Source: Halioglobus sp. (GTDB lineage Bacteria; Pseudomonadota; Gammaproteobacteria; Pseudomonadales; Halieaceae). Taken from it: a stretch of 64,000 bases of DNA. This document shows positions 45,877 to 55,859 of this stretch, in pieces; the first letter of the stretch is position 1, and the number at the start of each line of letters is the position of its first letter. The translations under genes were made by a program, and so were the position numbers. The notes beneath the pieces were generated by a model. The model had not been told where the DNA came from, searched no databases, and saw nothing but the letters and a program-made list of their open reading frames with translations. The stretch is from the NCBI GenBank assembly GCA_002699145.1, contig PABK01000021.1:1-64000 (forward strand), in the 5' to 3' direction.

Positions 45877-48800
45877 TCAACCCAGCCAGGCGCGGGCGTT
45901 ACGGAACAGGCGCATCCAGCCGCCGTCCTCGCCCCAGCCGGGCGGCTCCCAGGAATGCTGTACGCTGCGGTAGACCCGCTCCGGGTGGGGCATCATGATG
46001 GTGGCGCGGCCGTCCTCGCTGGTCAGGCCGGTAATCCCCGCGGGTGAGCCGTTGGGGTTGGCCGGGTAGCGCTGCGCCACCGACAGGTCGTTCTCGAGGT
46101 AGCGCAGGGCCACGACGCCGCCGGCCTCGCAGGCGGCCAGCGCCGCGTCGTCGCGGAATTCGGCGCGCCCCTCGCCGTGGGCCACGGCGATGGGCAGGTG
46201 CGAGCCCGCCATCCCGCTGAGCAGGACGGAGGGACTGTCCTCGACGCGCACCAGCGCCAGGCGCGCCTCGAACTGCTCCGAGCGATTGCGCACGAAGCGC
46301 GGCCAGTGCGCCGCGCCCGGAATCAGCTCGCGCAGCGTGGACACCATCTGGCAGCCGTTGCACACGCCCAGGGTAAAGGTGTCCTCGCGCTGGAAATAGG
46401 CGCCGAAGGCCTCGCGCAGCGCCGGGTTGAAGAGGATGCTCTTGGCCCAGCCCTCGCCCGCGCCGAGCACGTCGCCGTAAGAAAAGCCGCCGCAGGCGAC
46501 CAGCCCGCGGAAGTCGGCGAGATCGACGCGCCCGGCCAGCAGGTCGGACATGTGCACGTCGCGCGCGGAAAAACCCGCCCTGTCGAACGCCGCCGCCATC
46601 TCCACCTGGCCGTTGACGCCCTGCTCGCGCAGCACCGCCAGCGCCGGCCGCGCGCCCGTGGCGATATAGGGCGCGGCGATGTCCTCGTCCGGTGCGAAGC
46701 TCAGCCGCGCCGACAGGCCCGGGTCGTCCTCGCCGCAGCGCGCGTACTCCTGCGCCGCGCAGTCGGGGTTGTCGCGCAGCGCCTGTATCTCGTAACTGGT
46801 GCGGGCCCACAGGGCCTGCAGCCGGGCGCGGCTGTCCTGCAACCGTACGCCACTCGCGCCGCGCAGCGTGAGGGCGTCGCCGCTGGTCGCCGCACCGAGC
46901 ACGTGCAGGCAGTCGCCCAGGCCAAGTTCCGCGGCGCGGCGCTCGAAGTCTTCGAGGTGCGCGCGCGGCACCTGCAGCACCCCTCCCGCCTCCTCGCTGA
47001 ACAGGCTGGCCAGGGTATCCACGCCCAGCGCGGCGACATCGACCTCGAAGCCGCAGCGACCGGCGAAGGCCATCTCCAGCAGGGTCACCAGCAGGCCGCC
47101 GTCGGAGCGGTCGTGGTAGGCCAGCAGGCGGCCCGCGGCGAGAAATTCCTGCACCAGGGTGAAATACGCGCGCAGGTCGGCCGCGCGTTCCAGGTCCGCG
47201 ACCTCGTCGCCCAGTTGCCCGCAGGCCTGCGCCAGCGCGGAACCGCCCAGGCGGTTGGCGCCGCGGCCCAGGTCCAGCAGCACCAGGGCGGCGTCCGCCT
47301 CCGGCCGCAGCTGCGGTGTCAGCGACAGGCGCGCGTCGCTGACCGGCGCGAAGGCCGAAATAATCAGCGACATGGGTGCGGTGACCGACTTGTCCTGCTC
47401 GCCGTCGCGCCAGGTGGTGCGCATGGACATGGAGTCCTTGCCCACCGGGATGGTGATGCCCAGTTCGGGACAAAACTCCATGCCGACCGCGCGCACGGTG
47501 TCGAACAGCACGGCGTCCTCGCCGCCGTGGCCGGCGGCGCACATCCAGTTGGCGGACAGCTTGATATCGCGGATGTCCGCGATAGCCGCGGCGGCGATAT
47601 TGGTGATCGCCTCGGCCACCGCCATGCGCCCGGACGCGGGGCCGTCCACCAGGGCCAGCGGCGTGCGCTCGCCCATCGCCATCGCCTCCCCGGCGAAGCT
47701 GTCGTAGGACACGGTGGTGACCGCGCAATCCGCCACCGGCACCTGCCACGGGCCAACCATCTGGTCGCGCGCCACCAGGCCGGTGACCGTGCGATCGCCA
47801 ATGGTGATAAGGAAGCCCTTGCCGGCGACGGCGGGCACCTGCAGGACCCGTTCGAGGGCGTCGGTGAGCGCGATATCCAGTTGCAACGGCGGCGGCTGCA
47901 CCGGCAGTCGCCGGACCTCGCGGTGCATGCGCGGCGGTTTGCCGAACAGTACCGACATCGGCAGGTCCACCGGCGCGTTGGCGAAGTGGCGATCCTCAAC
48001 CCGCAGGTGCTGCTCCGCGGTGGCCTCTCCCACCACCGCGTAGGGACAGCGCTCGCGGGCACAGATCGCCTCGAATCGCGCCAGCTGCTCCGGCTCCACC
48101 GCCAGCACATAGCGCTCCTGGGATTCGTTGCACCAGATTTCCAGCGGTGACATGCCCGGCTCGTCGCTGGGCACCTCGCGCAGTTCGAAGCGCCCGCCGC
48201 GGCCGCCGTCCTTGACCAGTTCCGGCAGCGCATTGGACAGTCCCCCGGCGCCGACGTCGTGGATGAAGGCAATGGGGTTGTCCGCGCCCAGCTGCCAGCA
48301 GCGATCGATAACCTCCTGGCAGCGACGCTCGATCTCCGGGTTCTGGCGCTGCACCGAGGCAAAGTCCAGGTCCTCGGCGCTGGCCCCGCTGGCCATGGAT
48401 GAGGCGGCGCCGCCGCCCAGGCCGATGAGCATGGCCGGCCCGCCCAGCACCACCAGTTTGGCGCCGGGCGCGAAATCGCCCTTGTGCACATGTTCGTCGC
48501 GAATATTGCCGTAGCCGCCGGCAATCATGATCGGCTTGTGGTAGCCCCGCACCTCCTCGCCACCGGGGCCGCTGACCGGCATCTCCAGGCTGCGGAAGTA
48601 GCCGCAGAGATTGGGCCGGCCGAATTCGTTATTGAAGGCGGCGCCGCCGATCGGCCCCTCGAGCATGATGTCCAGCGCGGAGACGATGCGCCCGGGCCTG
48701 CCGTAATCGCCCTCCCAGGGCTGGCGATAACCGGGAATCTCAAGATTGGAGACGGAGAATCCGGTGAGGCCGACCTTGGGCCTGGAGCCGCGGCCCACCG

Positions 48801-49773
48801 CACCCTCGTCGCGAATTTCGCCGCCGGCGCCAGTGCCCGCGCCGGGGAAAGGCGCGATGGCGGTGGGATGGTTGTGGGTTTCCACCTTCATCAACAGGTG
48901 GATGTCCTCCTCGCTGAAGCCGTACTCGCCAGTCTGCGGATCGGGGTAAAAGCGCCCGGCGCGCTGGCCGCGCACCACCGCGGCATTGTCCGAGTAGGCC
49001 GACAGCACGTCGTCGCCGCCCTGCTCGTAGGTGTTGCGGATCATACTGAACAGTGACCGCGACTGCGCCTGGCCGTCGATGGTCCAGTCGGCGTTGAAGA
49101 TCTTGTGGCGGCAGTGTTCGGAGTTGGCCTGGGCGAACATCATCAGCTCGACGTCCACCGGGTTGCGGCCCAGCGCGGTGAAACTGTCAACCAGGTAATC
49201 GATCTCGTCGTCGGCCAGGGCCAGGCCCAGGTCCCGGTCCGCGCTCGCCAGCGCCGCCCTGCCGCCGCCGAGCACGTCCACCTGCCGCATGGCGCGCGGC
49301 TCGTCGTGCCGGAACAGGCACTGCGCATCCTGCGGCGTGGAGAGCACCGCCTCGGTCATACGGTCGTGCAGCAGCGCCGCCAGCGCCGCGCGCTGCTGCG
49401 CGTCGAGCTCCGCCGGCAGGCTGAAGTACCAGGCGACGCCGCGCTCCAAGCGCTCCACCTCGGCCAGGCCGCAGTTGTGCGCGATGTCCGTGGCCTTGCT
49501 CGACCAGGGGGAAATGGTGCCTGGCCGCGGCACCACCAGCAGCGTGGTCGCGCTGTCGAGCTCGCTCCTGTCGACCGCGGCGCTGCCGGGGCCGTAAGTG
49601 AGCAGGCTGGCGAGAACCTCGCGGCGCGGCTCCGACAGCGGCCGTTGCAGGCTGGCGAAATGCAGGAACTCGTGGTACAGCAGCCTGATCGCGGGGTGGA
49701 TAGCGGCGATTTTTTGCGCCAGTTTGTCCAGGCGAAACGCGGACAATGCGGGGCTACCAGGCAGGATCAACAT
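45877..49773 (-). CDS. purL: Phosphoribosylformylglycinamidine synthase, large single-chain form
   Basis: Fourth step of purine synthesis (FGAR + glutamine to FGAM). The 1298-residue protein is the gammaproteobacterial fusion of PurL and glutaminase. The linker and ATP sites ([26 protein letters not shown]) lie mid-chain, and the C-terminal class I glutaminase has its nucleophile at Cys1141 (VCNGCQM) and the His/Glu pair in PHPERVYRS. The start at 49773 is placed by the family N-terminus and a TGGAG upstream. The gene is divergent from mltF. Confidence 0.98.
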   Translation of the reverse strand: MLILPGSPALSAFRLDKLAQKIAAIHPAIRLLYHEFLHFASLQRPLSEPRREVLASLLTYGPGSAAVDRSELDSATTLLVVPRPGTISPWSSKATDIAHNCGLAEVERLERGVAWYFSLPAELDAQQRAALAALLHDRMTEAVLSTPQDAQCLFRHDEPRAMRQVDVLGGGRAALASADRDLGLALADDEIDYLVDSFTALGRNPVDVELMMFAQANSEHCRHKIFNADWTIDGQAQSRSLFSMIRNTYEQGGDDVLSAYSDNAAVVRGQRAGRFYPDPQTGEYGFSEEDIHLLMKVETHNHPTAIAPFPGAGTGAGGEIRDEGAVGRGSRPKVGLTGFSVSNLEIPGYRQPWEGDYGRPGRIVSALDIMLEGPIGGAAFNNEFGRPNLCGYFRSLEMPVSGPGGEEVRGYHKPIMIAGGYGNIRDEHVHKGDFAPGAKLVVLGGPAMLIGLGGGAASSMASGASAEDLDFASVQRQNPEIERRCQEVIDRCWQLGADNPIAFIHDVGAGGLSNALPELVKDGGRGGRFELREVPSDEPGMSPLEIWCNESQERYVLAVEPEQLARFEAICARERCPYAVVGEATAEQHLRVEDRHFANAPVDLPMSVLFGKPPRMHREVRRLPVQPPPLQLDIALTDALERVLQVPAVAGKGFLITIGDRTVTGLVARDQMVGPWQVPVADCAVTTVSYDSFAGEAMAMGERTPLALVDGPASGRMAVAEAITNIAAAAIADIRDIKLSANWMCAAGHGGEDAVLFDTVRAVGMEFCPELGITIPVGKDSMSMRTTWRDGEQDKSVTAPMSLIISAFAPVSDARLSLTPQLRPEADAALVLLDLGRGANRLGGSALAQACGQLGDEVADLERAADLRAYFTLVQEFLAAGRLLAYHDRSDGGLLVTLLEMAFAGRCGFEVDVAALGVDTLASLFSEEAGGVLQVPRAHLEDFERRAAELGLGDCLHVLGAATSGDALTLRGASGVRLQDSRARLQALWARTSYEIQALRDNPDCAAQEYARCGEDDPGLSARLSFAPDEDIAAPYIATGARPALAVLREQGVNGQVEMAAAFDRAGFSARDVHMSDLLAGRVDLADFRGLVACGGFSYGDVLGAGEGWAKSILFNPALREAFGAYFQREDTFTLGVCNGCQMVSTLRELIPGAAHWPRFVRNRSEQFEARLALVRVEDSPSVLLSGMAGSHLPIAVAHGEGRAEFRDDAALAACEAGGVVALRYLENDLSVAQRYPANPNGSPAGITGLTSEDGRATIMMPHPERVYRSVQHSWEPPGWGEDGGWMRLFRNARAWLG

Positions 49774-49916
49774 GCCGTGCACAACTCCAGGGGGAGGCAT
49801 TGAGGGAGGCGCCATTGTACTGGAATTCGACCCCGCCCGTTAGCTCAAAATACAAGTCCCCGGGTACGGTAATACTGCCCCTGCCCCGGGGCGGCAGCGC
49901 GGCTAGAATACCAGTC

Positions 49917-51344
49917 ATGTCCATGCGCCACGCACTGTGCCTCGCCGCGCTGGCCTGCCTGCTGGCCGGCTGTGCCGAGAACGATTCCCTGTCCGATATC
50001 CAGGCGCGCGGGGAGCTCGTGGTGGTCAGCCGCAACGGGCCCACCACCTATTACCTGGGCCGGAACGGACCCGCCGGGTTCGAGTACGCGCTGGCCGAAC
50101 AGCTCGCCAGTGAGCTCGAGGTGAAGCTGAAAATGGAGCCGGCGTTTTCCCTGCGCGCCCTGTTCTCGCACCTGCGTCGCCGCGAGGCGGATATCGCCGC
50201 GGCCGGCCTGACCCTGACCGGCAAGCGTGCCGCCGCATTTCCGCATTCCATTCCCTACGACAAGGTCCGCACACAGGTGGTGTACCGCGCCGGCAGGTTC
50301 CGCCCGCGCTCAACCGCGGACCTGCCGGGCATGTCCATCGTCACCCTGGCCGGGTCCAGCCACGCGGATTCGCTGGCGACGCTGCGCGACAGCGCGCTGC
50401 CGCAGCTGACCTGGCGCGAGATACGCGGGGCGGACACCATGGAGTTACTGGAGCAGGTGCGCGAAGGCGACGCCCAGCTCGCCCTGATCGACTCGGGGGA
50501 GTTCGCGGTGCAGCAGAGCCTGTTTCCACGCCTGCGCGTGGCCTTCGACCTCAGTGACGAGGAGGACGTGGTCTGGTACCTGCCACCCGAGCGCGACAAC
50601 ACCCGGCTGCTGGTGCGCATCAACGCGATGATCGACCGGCTGCGCGCGGACGGCACCCTGGCGCGCCTGCGCGAACAGCACTTCGGCCATACCGCCGGTA
50701 TTTCACGCATCGACTCGCACACCTTTACCCGCGCCATGCACCGGGCGCTGCCCCCCTGGCGGCCGCTGATCAAGCGTGTCGCCAACGAGTACCAGATGGA
50801 CTGGCAATTGCTCGCCGCCATCGCTTACCAGGAGTCCCACTGGGACCCCAAAGCGGCCTCGCCCACCGGGGTGCGCGGCATGATGATGCTGACGTTGCCC
50901 ACCGCCCGCGAACTGGGCGTGGTCAACCGCCTGGATGTGGCGCAGAGCCTGCGTGGCGGTGCGCGCTATTACAAGAACATGAAGCGGCGGCTCCCGGCAG
51001 ACATTCACGAACCCGATCGCACCTGGATGGCGCTGGCCGCCTACAACATCGGCATGGGCCACCTGGAAGACGCGCGCGTACTCACCGAACACCAGGGCGG
51101 CGACCCGCACCTGTGGCGCGAGGTCATGGAGCGATTGCCACTGCTACAGAAAAGCGCCTACTACAAGAGCCTGCGCTACGGCTATGCGCGCGGCAGCGAG
51201 GCAGTGACCTACGTGCAGAATATCCGTCACTACTACAGCATCCTGCAGTGGCAGGAAATTCCCGGCAACAACGCGCAGCCGCCGCTGGACATCGAGCCAC
51301 TGGTGCCGGAGGCGGTGCGCGAGGTCAGTTTGCTGGCGCTCTAG
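49917..51344 (+). CDS. mltF: Membrane-bound lytic murein transglycosylase F
   Basis: A 475-residue lipoprotein (lipobox LLAGC, Cys19). Residues of about 30-260 are a solute-binding-protein (SBP_3) domain that senses muropeptides in homologues; the C-terminal SLT domain cleaves peptidoglycan with catalytic Glu306 in AYQESHWDP. The divergent purL neighbour is conserved in gammaproteobacteria. TAGAAT sits seven bases before the ATG and no Shine-Dalgarno is visible, so a leaderless message is possible. Confidence 0.96.
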   Translation: MSMRHALCLAALACLLAGCAENDSLSDIQARGELVVVSRNGPTTYYLGRNGPAGFEYALAEQLASELEVKLKMEPAFSLRALFSHLRRREADIAAAGLTLTGKRAAAFPHSIPYDKVRTQVVYRAGRFRPRSTADLPGMSIVTLAGSSHADSLATLRDSALPQLTWREIRGADTMELLEQVREGDAQLALIDSGEFAVQQSLFPRLRVAFDLSDEEDVVWYLPPERDNTRLLVRINAMIDRLRADGTLARLREQHFGHTAGISRIDSHTFTRAMHRALPPWRPLIKRVANEYQMDWQLLAAIAYQESHWDPKAASPTGVRGMMMLTLPTARELGVVNRLDVAQSLRGGARYYKNMKRRLPADIHEPDRTWMALAAYNIGMGHLEDARVLTEHQGGDPHLWREVMERLPLLQKSAYYKSLRYGYARGSEAVTYVQNIRHYYSILQWQEIPGNNAQPPLDIEPLVPEAVREVSLLAL

Positions 51345-51826
51345 TCCCGCCCCTGGACGGTCGAGGGTTTGCCACGGCGCGCGCGGAAAAAATCCTGTAG
51401 CCTGGCCGCGCTCTCCGCGGCGAGAATGCCCTCCTCCCACTGCACGCGGTGATTGAAGTGCGCCTGCTCCAGCAGCGCGCCGTTGCTGCACACCACTCCC
51501 GCTTTCGGTTCGCGCGCGGCGAACACCAGGCGCGCCACCCTGGCATGGACCAGGGCGCCGGCGCACATGGTGCAGGGTTCCAGCGTGACGTACACGACCG
51601 CACCGGGCAGGCGGTAGTTGCCGGCACTGGCGGCGGCGGCGCGCAGGGCGACGATTTCCGCGTGGGCGCTGGGGTCGGCGCGGCCGATGACCTGGTTCCA
51701 GCCCTCCCCCAGCACCTGGTCGTCACGCACCACCAGCGCCCCGATCGGCACCTCGCCCTGCGCCGCTGCGCAATCGGCCAGTTCGAGGGCGCGGCGCATC
51801 CATTTCCGGTCATCTTGTGATTCCAT
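51341..51826 (-). CDS. tadA: tRNA-specific adenosine-34 deaminase
   Basis: A 161-residue zinc deaminase making inosine at the wobble base of tRNA-Arg(ACG). Zinc and catalytic residues are His55-Ala-Glu57 (AHAEI) and the PCTMC motif. The start at 51826 has GGAG eight bases upstream; starts further upstream add a non-conserved Arg/Gly-rich segment. Its stop codon shares the bases CTAG with the mltF stop on the other strand. Confidence 0.97.
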   Translation of the reverse strand: MESQDDRKWMRRALELADCAAAQGEVPIGALVVRDDQVLGEGWNQVIGRADPSAHAEIVALRAAAASAGNYRLPGAVVYVTLEPCTMCAGALVHARVARLVFAAREPKAGVVCSNGALLEQAHFNHRVQWEEGILAAESAARLQDFFRARRGKPSTVQGRD

Positions 51827-51888
51827 TATATCCGCTCCCATACGCCGCCCTGGCCCGCGCGCCCGTGCCCGGGGGCGCGGCACATCAT

Positions 51889-52791
51889 TCAGGCAACCGC
51901 CCGGGCGGCACCCGCCTTGACGCGCTCCCGCAGCCAACGGTGTGCGGGATCATCATGATCGCGCCTGTGCCAGACCATGTAGAACACCAGCGGCTCGGCG
52001 CCACAGGGTAGTTCGGCGGTATTGAACTCGCGCAGCCCCAACTTGCCCATCAGGCTTGGTTGCACCGCCACCAGTGCGGTATTGCGCAGAAACGGCGCGA
52101 TAGCGGCAAAGTTTGCCACCGTTACCCTGGGATTGCGCTGCAGGACCTCATCCAGTTGCCGCCGTGAACCCGCGCGCACACGCCCCTCGTCAAAACGCAC
52201 GTCGATGTGCTCCGCCTGCTGCAGCGCCTGCAGGGAGGCTGGCGCATCACGCCGTCTACCATCATAAAAACATACCAGCCTGTCCTCGAACAGGCGCGCC
52301 TGGTAGATGTCCTCACCCGCGGGGGGGAAGGGAGTGACAATCAGCTGGCATCTCGCCTCGTGCAGGAGGTTGGTCGCGGGCATCCCCGAGGCAACAAAGT
52401 GCAGATGCACATCCAGGCGCTCCTCCAGCATTCCGCGGGTCACGTGTGGAAACACCAGGTCACGCTGGAAGTCATTCGCCGCAACGGTAAATTCGAGGCG
52501 ACCGATCGCGGGATCGAACACCCGTTCGTCCGTCAGGCGCTTGAGGTCATCCAGCAGCGCGCGCACCGGGTCGCGCAGTGCCTGCGCCCGTGCGGTCGGG
52601 GCGATACCCCGCCCCGAGCGCACAAAAAGCGGGTCGCCCAGTGCCAAACGGAGCTTGTCCAGTGTGTGGCTGACCGCGGACTGGCTGAGACCGAGGCGCT
52701 CGGCGGCTGCGGACACGGACGACTCCTCCAGCACCGTGACCAGGGTTCTGAGGCTGCGACCGTCCAGGCTTAAATAATCGATATTATTCAT
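51889..52791 (-). CDS. LysR-family transcriptional regulator
   Basis: A 300-residue regulator. The N-terminal winged helix reads LVTVLEESSVSAAAERLGLSQSAVSHTLDKLRLALGDPLFVRSG; the rest is a periplasmic-binding-protein-like effector domain. The first residues MNNIDYLSLDGRSL and the fit to the family favour the start at 52791, although an in-frame ATG at 52839 is possible; neither has a clear ribosome site. The AT-rich gap to the divergent DUF2218 gene should hold its operator, so that gene and the following sulfatase-like gene are the likely targets. Confidence 0.9.
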   Translation of the reverse strand: MNNIDYLSLDGRSLRTLVTVLEESSVSAAAERLGLSQSAVSHTLDKLRLALGDPLFVRSGRGIAPTARAQALRDPVRALLDDLKRLTDERVFDPAIGRLEFTVAANDFQRDLVFPHVTRGMLEERLDVHLHFVASGMPATNLLHEARCQLIVTPFPPAGEDIYQARLFEDRLVCFYDGRRRDAPASLQALQQAEHIDVRFDEGRVRAGSRRQLDEVLQRNPRVTVANFAAIAPFLRNTALVAVQPSLMGKLGLREFNTAELPCGAEPLVFYMVWHRRDHDDPAHRWLRERVKAGAARAVA

Positions 52792-52884
52792 ACTATATAT
52801 TAATTTATCATTATTTATTTCGATTTCAAGTGGGACCATACTCGCGGCCACTACCCCATGGCTGACCTCAGAGGAGCAAGACCC

Positions 52885-53172
52885 ATGCAAACAGAAGCCA
52901 CAGTAGCGACGCAACACGGCGCGCTATACATCAAGAAACTATGCCGCCACTTCGGCCACAAGGTACCCGTCCAGCGCGCGGACAACAAAGCCCGCATCGA
53001 GTTTCCCTTCGGTGACTGCCGCATCGTGGTGGATGACAACCACGTTCATTTCACGATGACTGTCGCAGCCCCCGATGACCTCAGCCGCGCCGAGCAGGTG
53101 GTAGCGGATCACTTTGTGCGCATGGCCACTCACGACCAGCCGCAGGTGGTGTGGAATCGAAGCCGGTCATGA
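52885..53172 (+). CDS. DUF2218 domain protein
   Basis: A 95-residue small cytoplasmic protein of the DUF2218 family (ARIEFPFGDCRIVVDDNHVHFTMT is the family core). The function is unknown; family members often sit near siderophore or regulatory genes, though no such gene is here. The start at 52885 is fixed by GAGGAG eight bases upstream. It is divergent from the LysR gene and 69 bases before the sulfatase-like gene. Confidence 0.85.
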   Translation: MQTEATVATQHGALYIKKLCRHFGHKVPVQRADNKARIEFPFGDCRIVVDDNHVHFTMTVAAPDDLSRAEQVVADHFVRMATHDQPQVVWNRSRS

Positions 53173-53241
53173 CGCGACCGGTGCGCTCGCAGGAGTTCCC
53201 CACTGTTCAATAACCGTCGCATTGCGGCGAAGGAGACAACG

Positions 53242-54654
53242 ATGAAAGCCAGGCTGGCAAGCTCAACTGACCCGGCGCCCCGCCTGTACACCTTGCTCTG
53301 CGCCCTGTGCCTTGCAGCCTGCGCCGGCATTCAGCCGGCATTGGGCGCCGACACTGCGGCCGAGGCGACGCTGCGACAACGGGACAGTGCATTCGACCGG
53401 GAAATCGTGCAGGTCAGTCCCGGCGTCTACACGGCGGTCGGTTTCAGCCCGGCAAATATCTCGATGATCGTGGGCAGCGATGGTGTGGTCATCGTGGATA
53501 CCGGGCTGAGCGTGTCCCAGGCCACGGAAGTCGCGGCGCGCTTTCGCGCCATCACTGACAAGCCGGTCAAAGCCATCATCTACACCCACGCGCACGGCGA
53601 TCACACCGGCGGCAGCGGCGCGTTCATCGGCGAAGAAAAACCGCAGATATGGGCACTGGCCAATTTTGGATCCGAGTACAGGCCACTGGCGGCGGCGGGA
53701 CTGACCATCCAGCGCCAACGCGGCACGCGCCAGGCCGGTTTCGAACTGCCGGCGCGCCTGCGCATCAACAACGGGGTGGCCCCGGCGATGCAGGCGCAGC
53801 GCGAGGATGCCTTCGTGGCCGAAGACGTCGCTACGGCGCCCACTCACACATTTGTCGCCGGGCGCAAATCCATCGAGGTAGCGGGTCTGCAGCTCGACCT
53901 TGTTGCCGCGCCCGGTGAAACGGATGACCAGCTGTATGTCTGGTTTGAGCGGCAGCGCGTACTGTTTGCCGGAGACAATTACTACCGGTCGTTCCCAAAC
54001 CTCTACGCCATTCGCGGCACGCCCTACCGCGATGTCCGGGCGTGGGCCGACAGTCTCACGCTGATGCTCGCCGAACAGCCTGCTGCTGTGGTGCCGGGAC
54101 ATACCCGCCCCGTGATCGGCGGCGAAGCTGCGCAAACGGCGCTACGCCAGCACCGCGACGCTATTCGCTATGTGCACGACAAGACCGTGGAAGGTATGAA
54201 CCTGGGCCTGACACCCGACCAGTTGGTGGATTACGTGCAACTGCCCCCCGACCTGGCGGACAATGCCGACCTGGGAGAATACTACGGCAGTGTCGCATTT
54301 GCCGTACGCTCGATCTTCAACGGCTATCTCGGCTGGTACGATGGCAATCCCACCCGACTGCGTCCGCTGTCACCGGCTGGCGAGGCCCGGCGCTGGAGCC
54401 AGGCCCTGGGCGGCCAGGACAAATTGCGGCAACTGGCCACGGCGGCACTGGCCGACGGCGATGCGCAGTGGGCGGCGCAACTGGCTGACCAGCTGCTGGC
54501 CCTGGATGCCGCGGATGCCGGCGCCAGGGAACTCAAGGCCGATGCACTCACCGCACTCGCGCGGGAAAGCGTCAACGCCCCGGCGCGTAACTACTACTTG
54601 TCGGTTGCACAGGCGTTGCGCGAGCCCGGGGCCCGTGATCGCCATTCTCGATAA
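53242..54654 (+). CDS. Alkyl-sulfatase-like metallo-beta-lactamase-fold protein lacking the SCP2 domain
   Basis: A 470-residue exported hydrolase. After a signal peptide (ending ALGA, about residue 36; the LAACAG within it could also be a lipobox) comes a metallo-beta-lactamase core with THAHGDHTGG, and with AGDNYYRS and VPGHTRPV for the second metal site. A dimerisation-type helical domain follows (ALRQHRDAIRYVHDKTVEGMNLG). Secondary alkyl sulfatases such as SdsA1 are about 650 residues and end in an SCP2-like sterol-carrier domain; that domain is absent here. It may therefore act on a smaller sulfate or phosphate ester. AAGGAGAC lies just before the ATG. Confidence 0.85.
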   Translation: MKARLASSTDPAPRLYTLLCALCLAACAGIQPALGADTAAEATLRQRDSAFDREIVQVSPGVYTAVGFSPANISMIVGSDGVVIVDTGLSVSQATEVAARFRAITDKPVKAIIYTHAHGDHTGGSGAFIGEEKPQIWALANFGSEYRPLAAAGLTIQRQRGTRQAGFELPARLRINNGVAPAMQAQREDAFVAEDVATAPTHTFVAGRKSIEVAGLQLDLVAAPGETDDQLYVWFERQRVLFAGDNYYRSFPNLYAIRGTPYRDVRAWADSLTLMLAEQPAAVVPGHTRPVIGGEAAQTALRQHRDAIRYVHDKTVEGMNLGLTPDQLVDYVQLPPDLADNADLGEYYGSVAFAVRSIFNGYLGWYDGNPTRLRPLSPAGEARRWSQALGGQDKLRQLATAALADGDAQWAAQLADQLLALDAADAGARELKADALTALARESVNAPARNYYLSVAQALREPGARDRHSR

Positions 54655-54748
54655 GGCAGCGCGGCCATTTTTCCTCTTCTCAAGGTTCCTGAAGCGCAGT
54701 ACGGTCCATCCATGCGCTCCAATACTGCGAGCGGGTGCAGACCAGTGC

Positions 54749-54777
54749 GGGAACCTTTGCGCCACTCGCTGCATTGA
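54749..54777 (+). promoter_or_regulatory. ECF-type promoter of the ferritin-like/cytochrome/sigma operon
   Basis: GGGAACCTTT (54749-54758), 12 bases and GCATTGA (54771-54777) lie 66 bases before the ferritin-like start. GGAAC is the classic ECF -35 core. The same two boxes with the same 12-base gap recur at 56665-56693, downstream of the sigma gene, which strongly suggests both are recognised by that sigma factor. Confidence 0.75.
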
Positions 54778-54843
54778 TGGGCTGGGCGCCACACCAGGGC
54801 GCGCACAGGCCACAGTATGCAGATAGCAATGGAGACCAGGACA

Positions 54844-55443
54844 ATGACTGCCGAACAAACCCACCGCTACCGGAGCGACGCCAGTGCGACGTCACGGCGC
54901 CGCTTTATCTTTAACTCACTGGGCATGACGCTCTCCGCCACCGCGGTGGCGCTGCTCAGTGGCCGCACGGAGCTGGCCAGGGGGGCCGGCACGCATACGG
55001 CGCAGTCCCCCGCCGAAGATGTGCAGATTCTCAACACCGCGCTGGCAGCCGAACGCGAGGCGGTCGCCGCCTACCAACTGGGAGCGGAAAGCACTCTGCT
55101 CACGCCGCCGGTATTGAAAGTCGCGATCCAGTTCCAGGGCCATCATCGCGAGCACGCCGACGCACTCGCCGCGACCATCGCAAAACTCGGCGGCGAGGTT
55201 GCCACGCCACCGGCAAGCTACGCCTTCCCGGTGGAGACGCTGCACAACCAGGCCGATGTGCTCAATTTCGCCGCCGGCCTGGAACGCGGCGCGGTCAGCG
55301 CCTACGCCGGCGCAATTCCCCTGTTTGCTAACCGCGACCTGAGCAACGCCGCCGCCAGTATCCTGGCCGACGAGGCCATGCACTGGGCCATCCTGCGCCA
55401 GGCGCTTGGCCTGGACCCGGTACCCGGCGCATTTTTCTCATGA
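54844..55443 (+). CDS. Tat-exported ferritin-like domain protein
   Basis: A 199-residue protein with a twin-arginine signal (SRRRFIF at 17-23, then a hydrophobic stretch), so it is probably exported folded, perhaps with metal bound. The mature part is a four-helix ferritin-like domain (PF13668 type): NTALAAEREAVAAYQLGAES, FQGHHREHADAL, FAAGLERGAVSAYAGAI and ADEAMHWAILRQAL carry the Glu/His ligands of a possible diiron site. The start at 54844 has GGAG upstream; upstream ATGs at 54817 and 54829 remain possible. It shares ATGA with the next gene. The ECF promoter upstream and the cytochrome behind suggest a periplasmic redox or metal-stress role. Confidence 0.85.
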   Translation: MTAEQTHRYRSDASATSRRRFIFNSLGMTLSATAVALLSGRTELARGAGTHTAQSPAEDVQILNTALAAEREAVAAYQLGAESTLLTPPVLKVAIQFQGHHREHADALAATIAKLGGEVATPPASYAFPVETLHNQADVLNFAAGLERGAVSAYAGAIPLFANRDLSNAAASILADEAMHWAILRQALGLDPVPGAFFS

Positions 55444-55859
55444 TACGCAGGCGGCGCCCACACCTGCGCTGGCTACCGGTGCTGCTGTGCGCGGGCGTCG
55501 CCTCGGCCGCGCCCGCCGGCGACCCCATACGCGGCGCCAGTATCTACCAGCGTTGCCTGGCCTGCCACGCGCTGTCCTATCATCGGGTTGGCCCCAAGCA
55601 CTGCGGCCTGCTGGGACGGCGCGCCGGGCGCGCACCCGGCTACGAGTATTCTGCGGCGATGCGCGACGCGGGCTTCACCTGGTCGCAACAGACTCTCGAC
55701 GCGTTCCTGGCCGCGCCTACGCAATACCTGCCAGGCACGAGTATGGGATACGCCGGCGTCCGCGACGCACGCGATCGCCGCGACCTGATTGCCTTCATCG
55801 CCGGAGCCTCGCGCGACACCGCGCGCTGTCCACCCGCGCAGGGGAGCGAGGCACAATGA
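55440..55859 (+). CDS. Small periplasmic cytochrome c (class I)
   Basis: A 139-residue monohaem cytochrome. A signal peptide (about residues 1-25) is followed by CLACH at 39-43 and a probable axial Met102 in PGTSMGYAG, with the usual class I spacing (cytochrome c2-like, KHCGLLGRRAG after the haem). It overlaps the ferritin-like gene by four bases and the sigma gene by four, so the three are tightly coupled. A role passing electrons to or from the ferritin-like protein, or signalling redox state to the sigma factor, is inference. Confidence 0.88.
   Translation: MIRRRRPHLRWLPVLLCAGVASAAPAGDPIRGASIYQRCLACHALSYHRVGPKHCGLLGRRAGRAPGYEYSAAMRDAGFTWSQQTLDAFLAAPTQYLPGTSMGYAGVRDARDRRDLIAFIAGASRDTARCPPAQGSEAQ

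Noticed and set aside
52776-52791. AATAAT/ATTATT palindrome over the LysR start
   Set aside because: It is in a very AT-rich stretch where such arms are common, and the inner bases do not pair; not specific enough to call an operator.
53197-53224. Possible third copy of the ECF promoter before the alkyl-sulfatase-like gene (GCATTG at 53219)
   Set aside because: Twelve bases upstream the sequence is TCCCCACTGT, with no GGAAC core. Only the -10-like hexamer matches, which is expected by chance.
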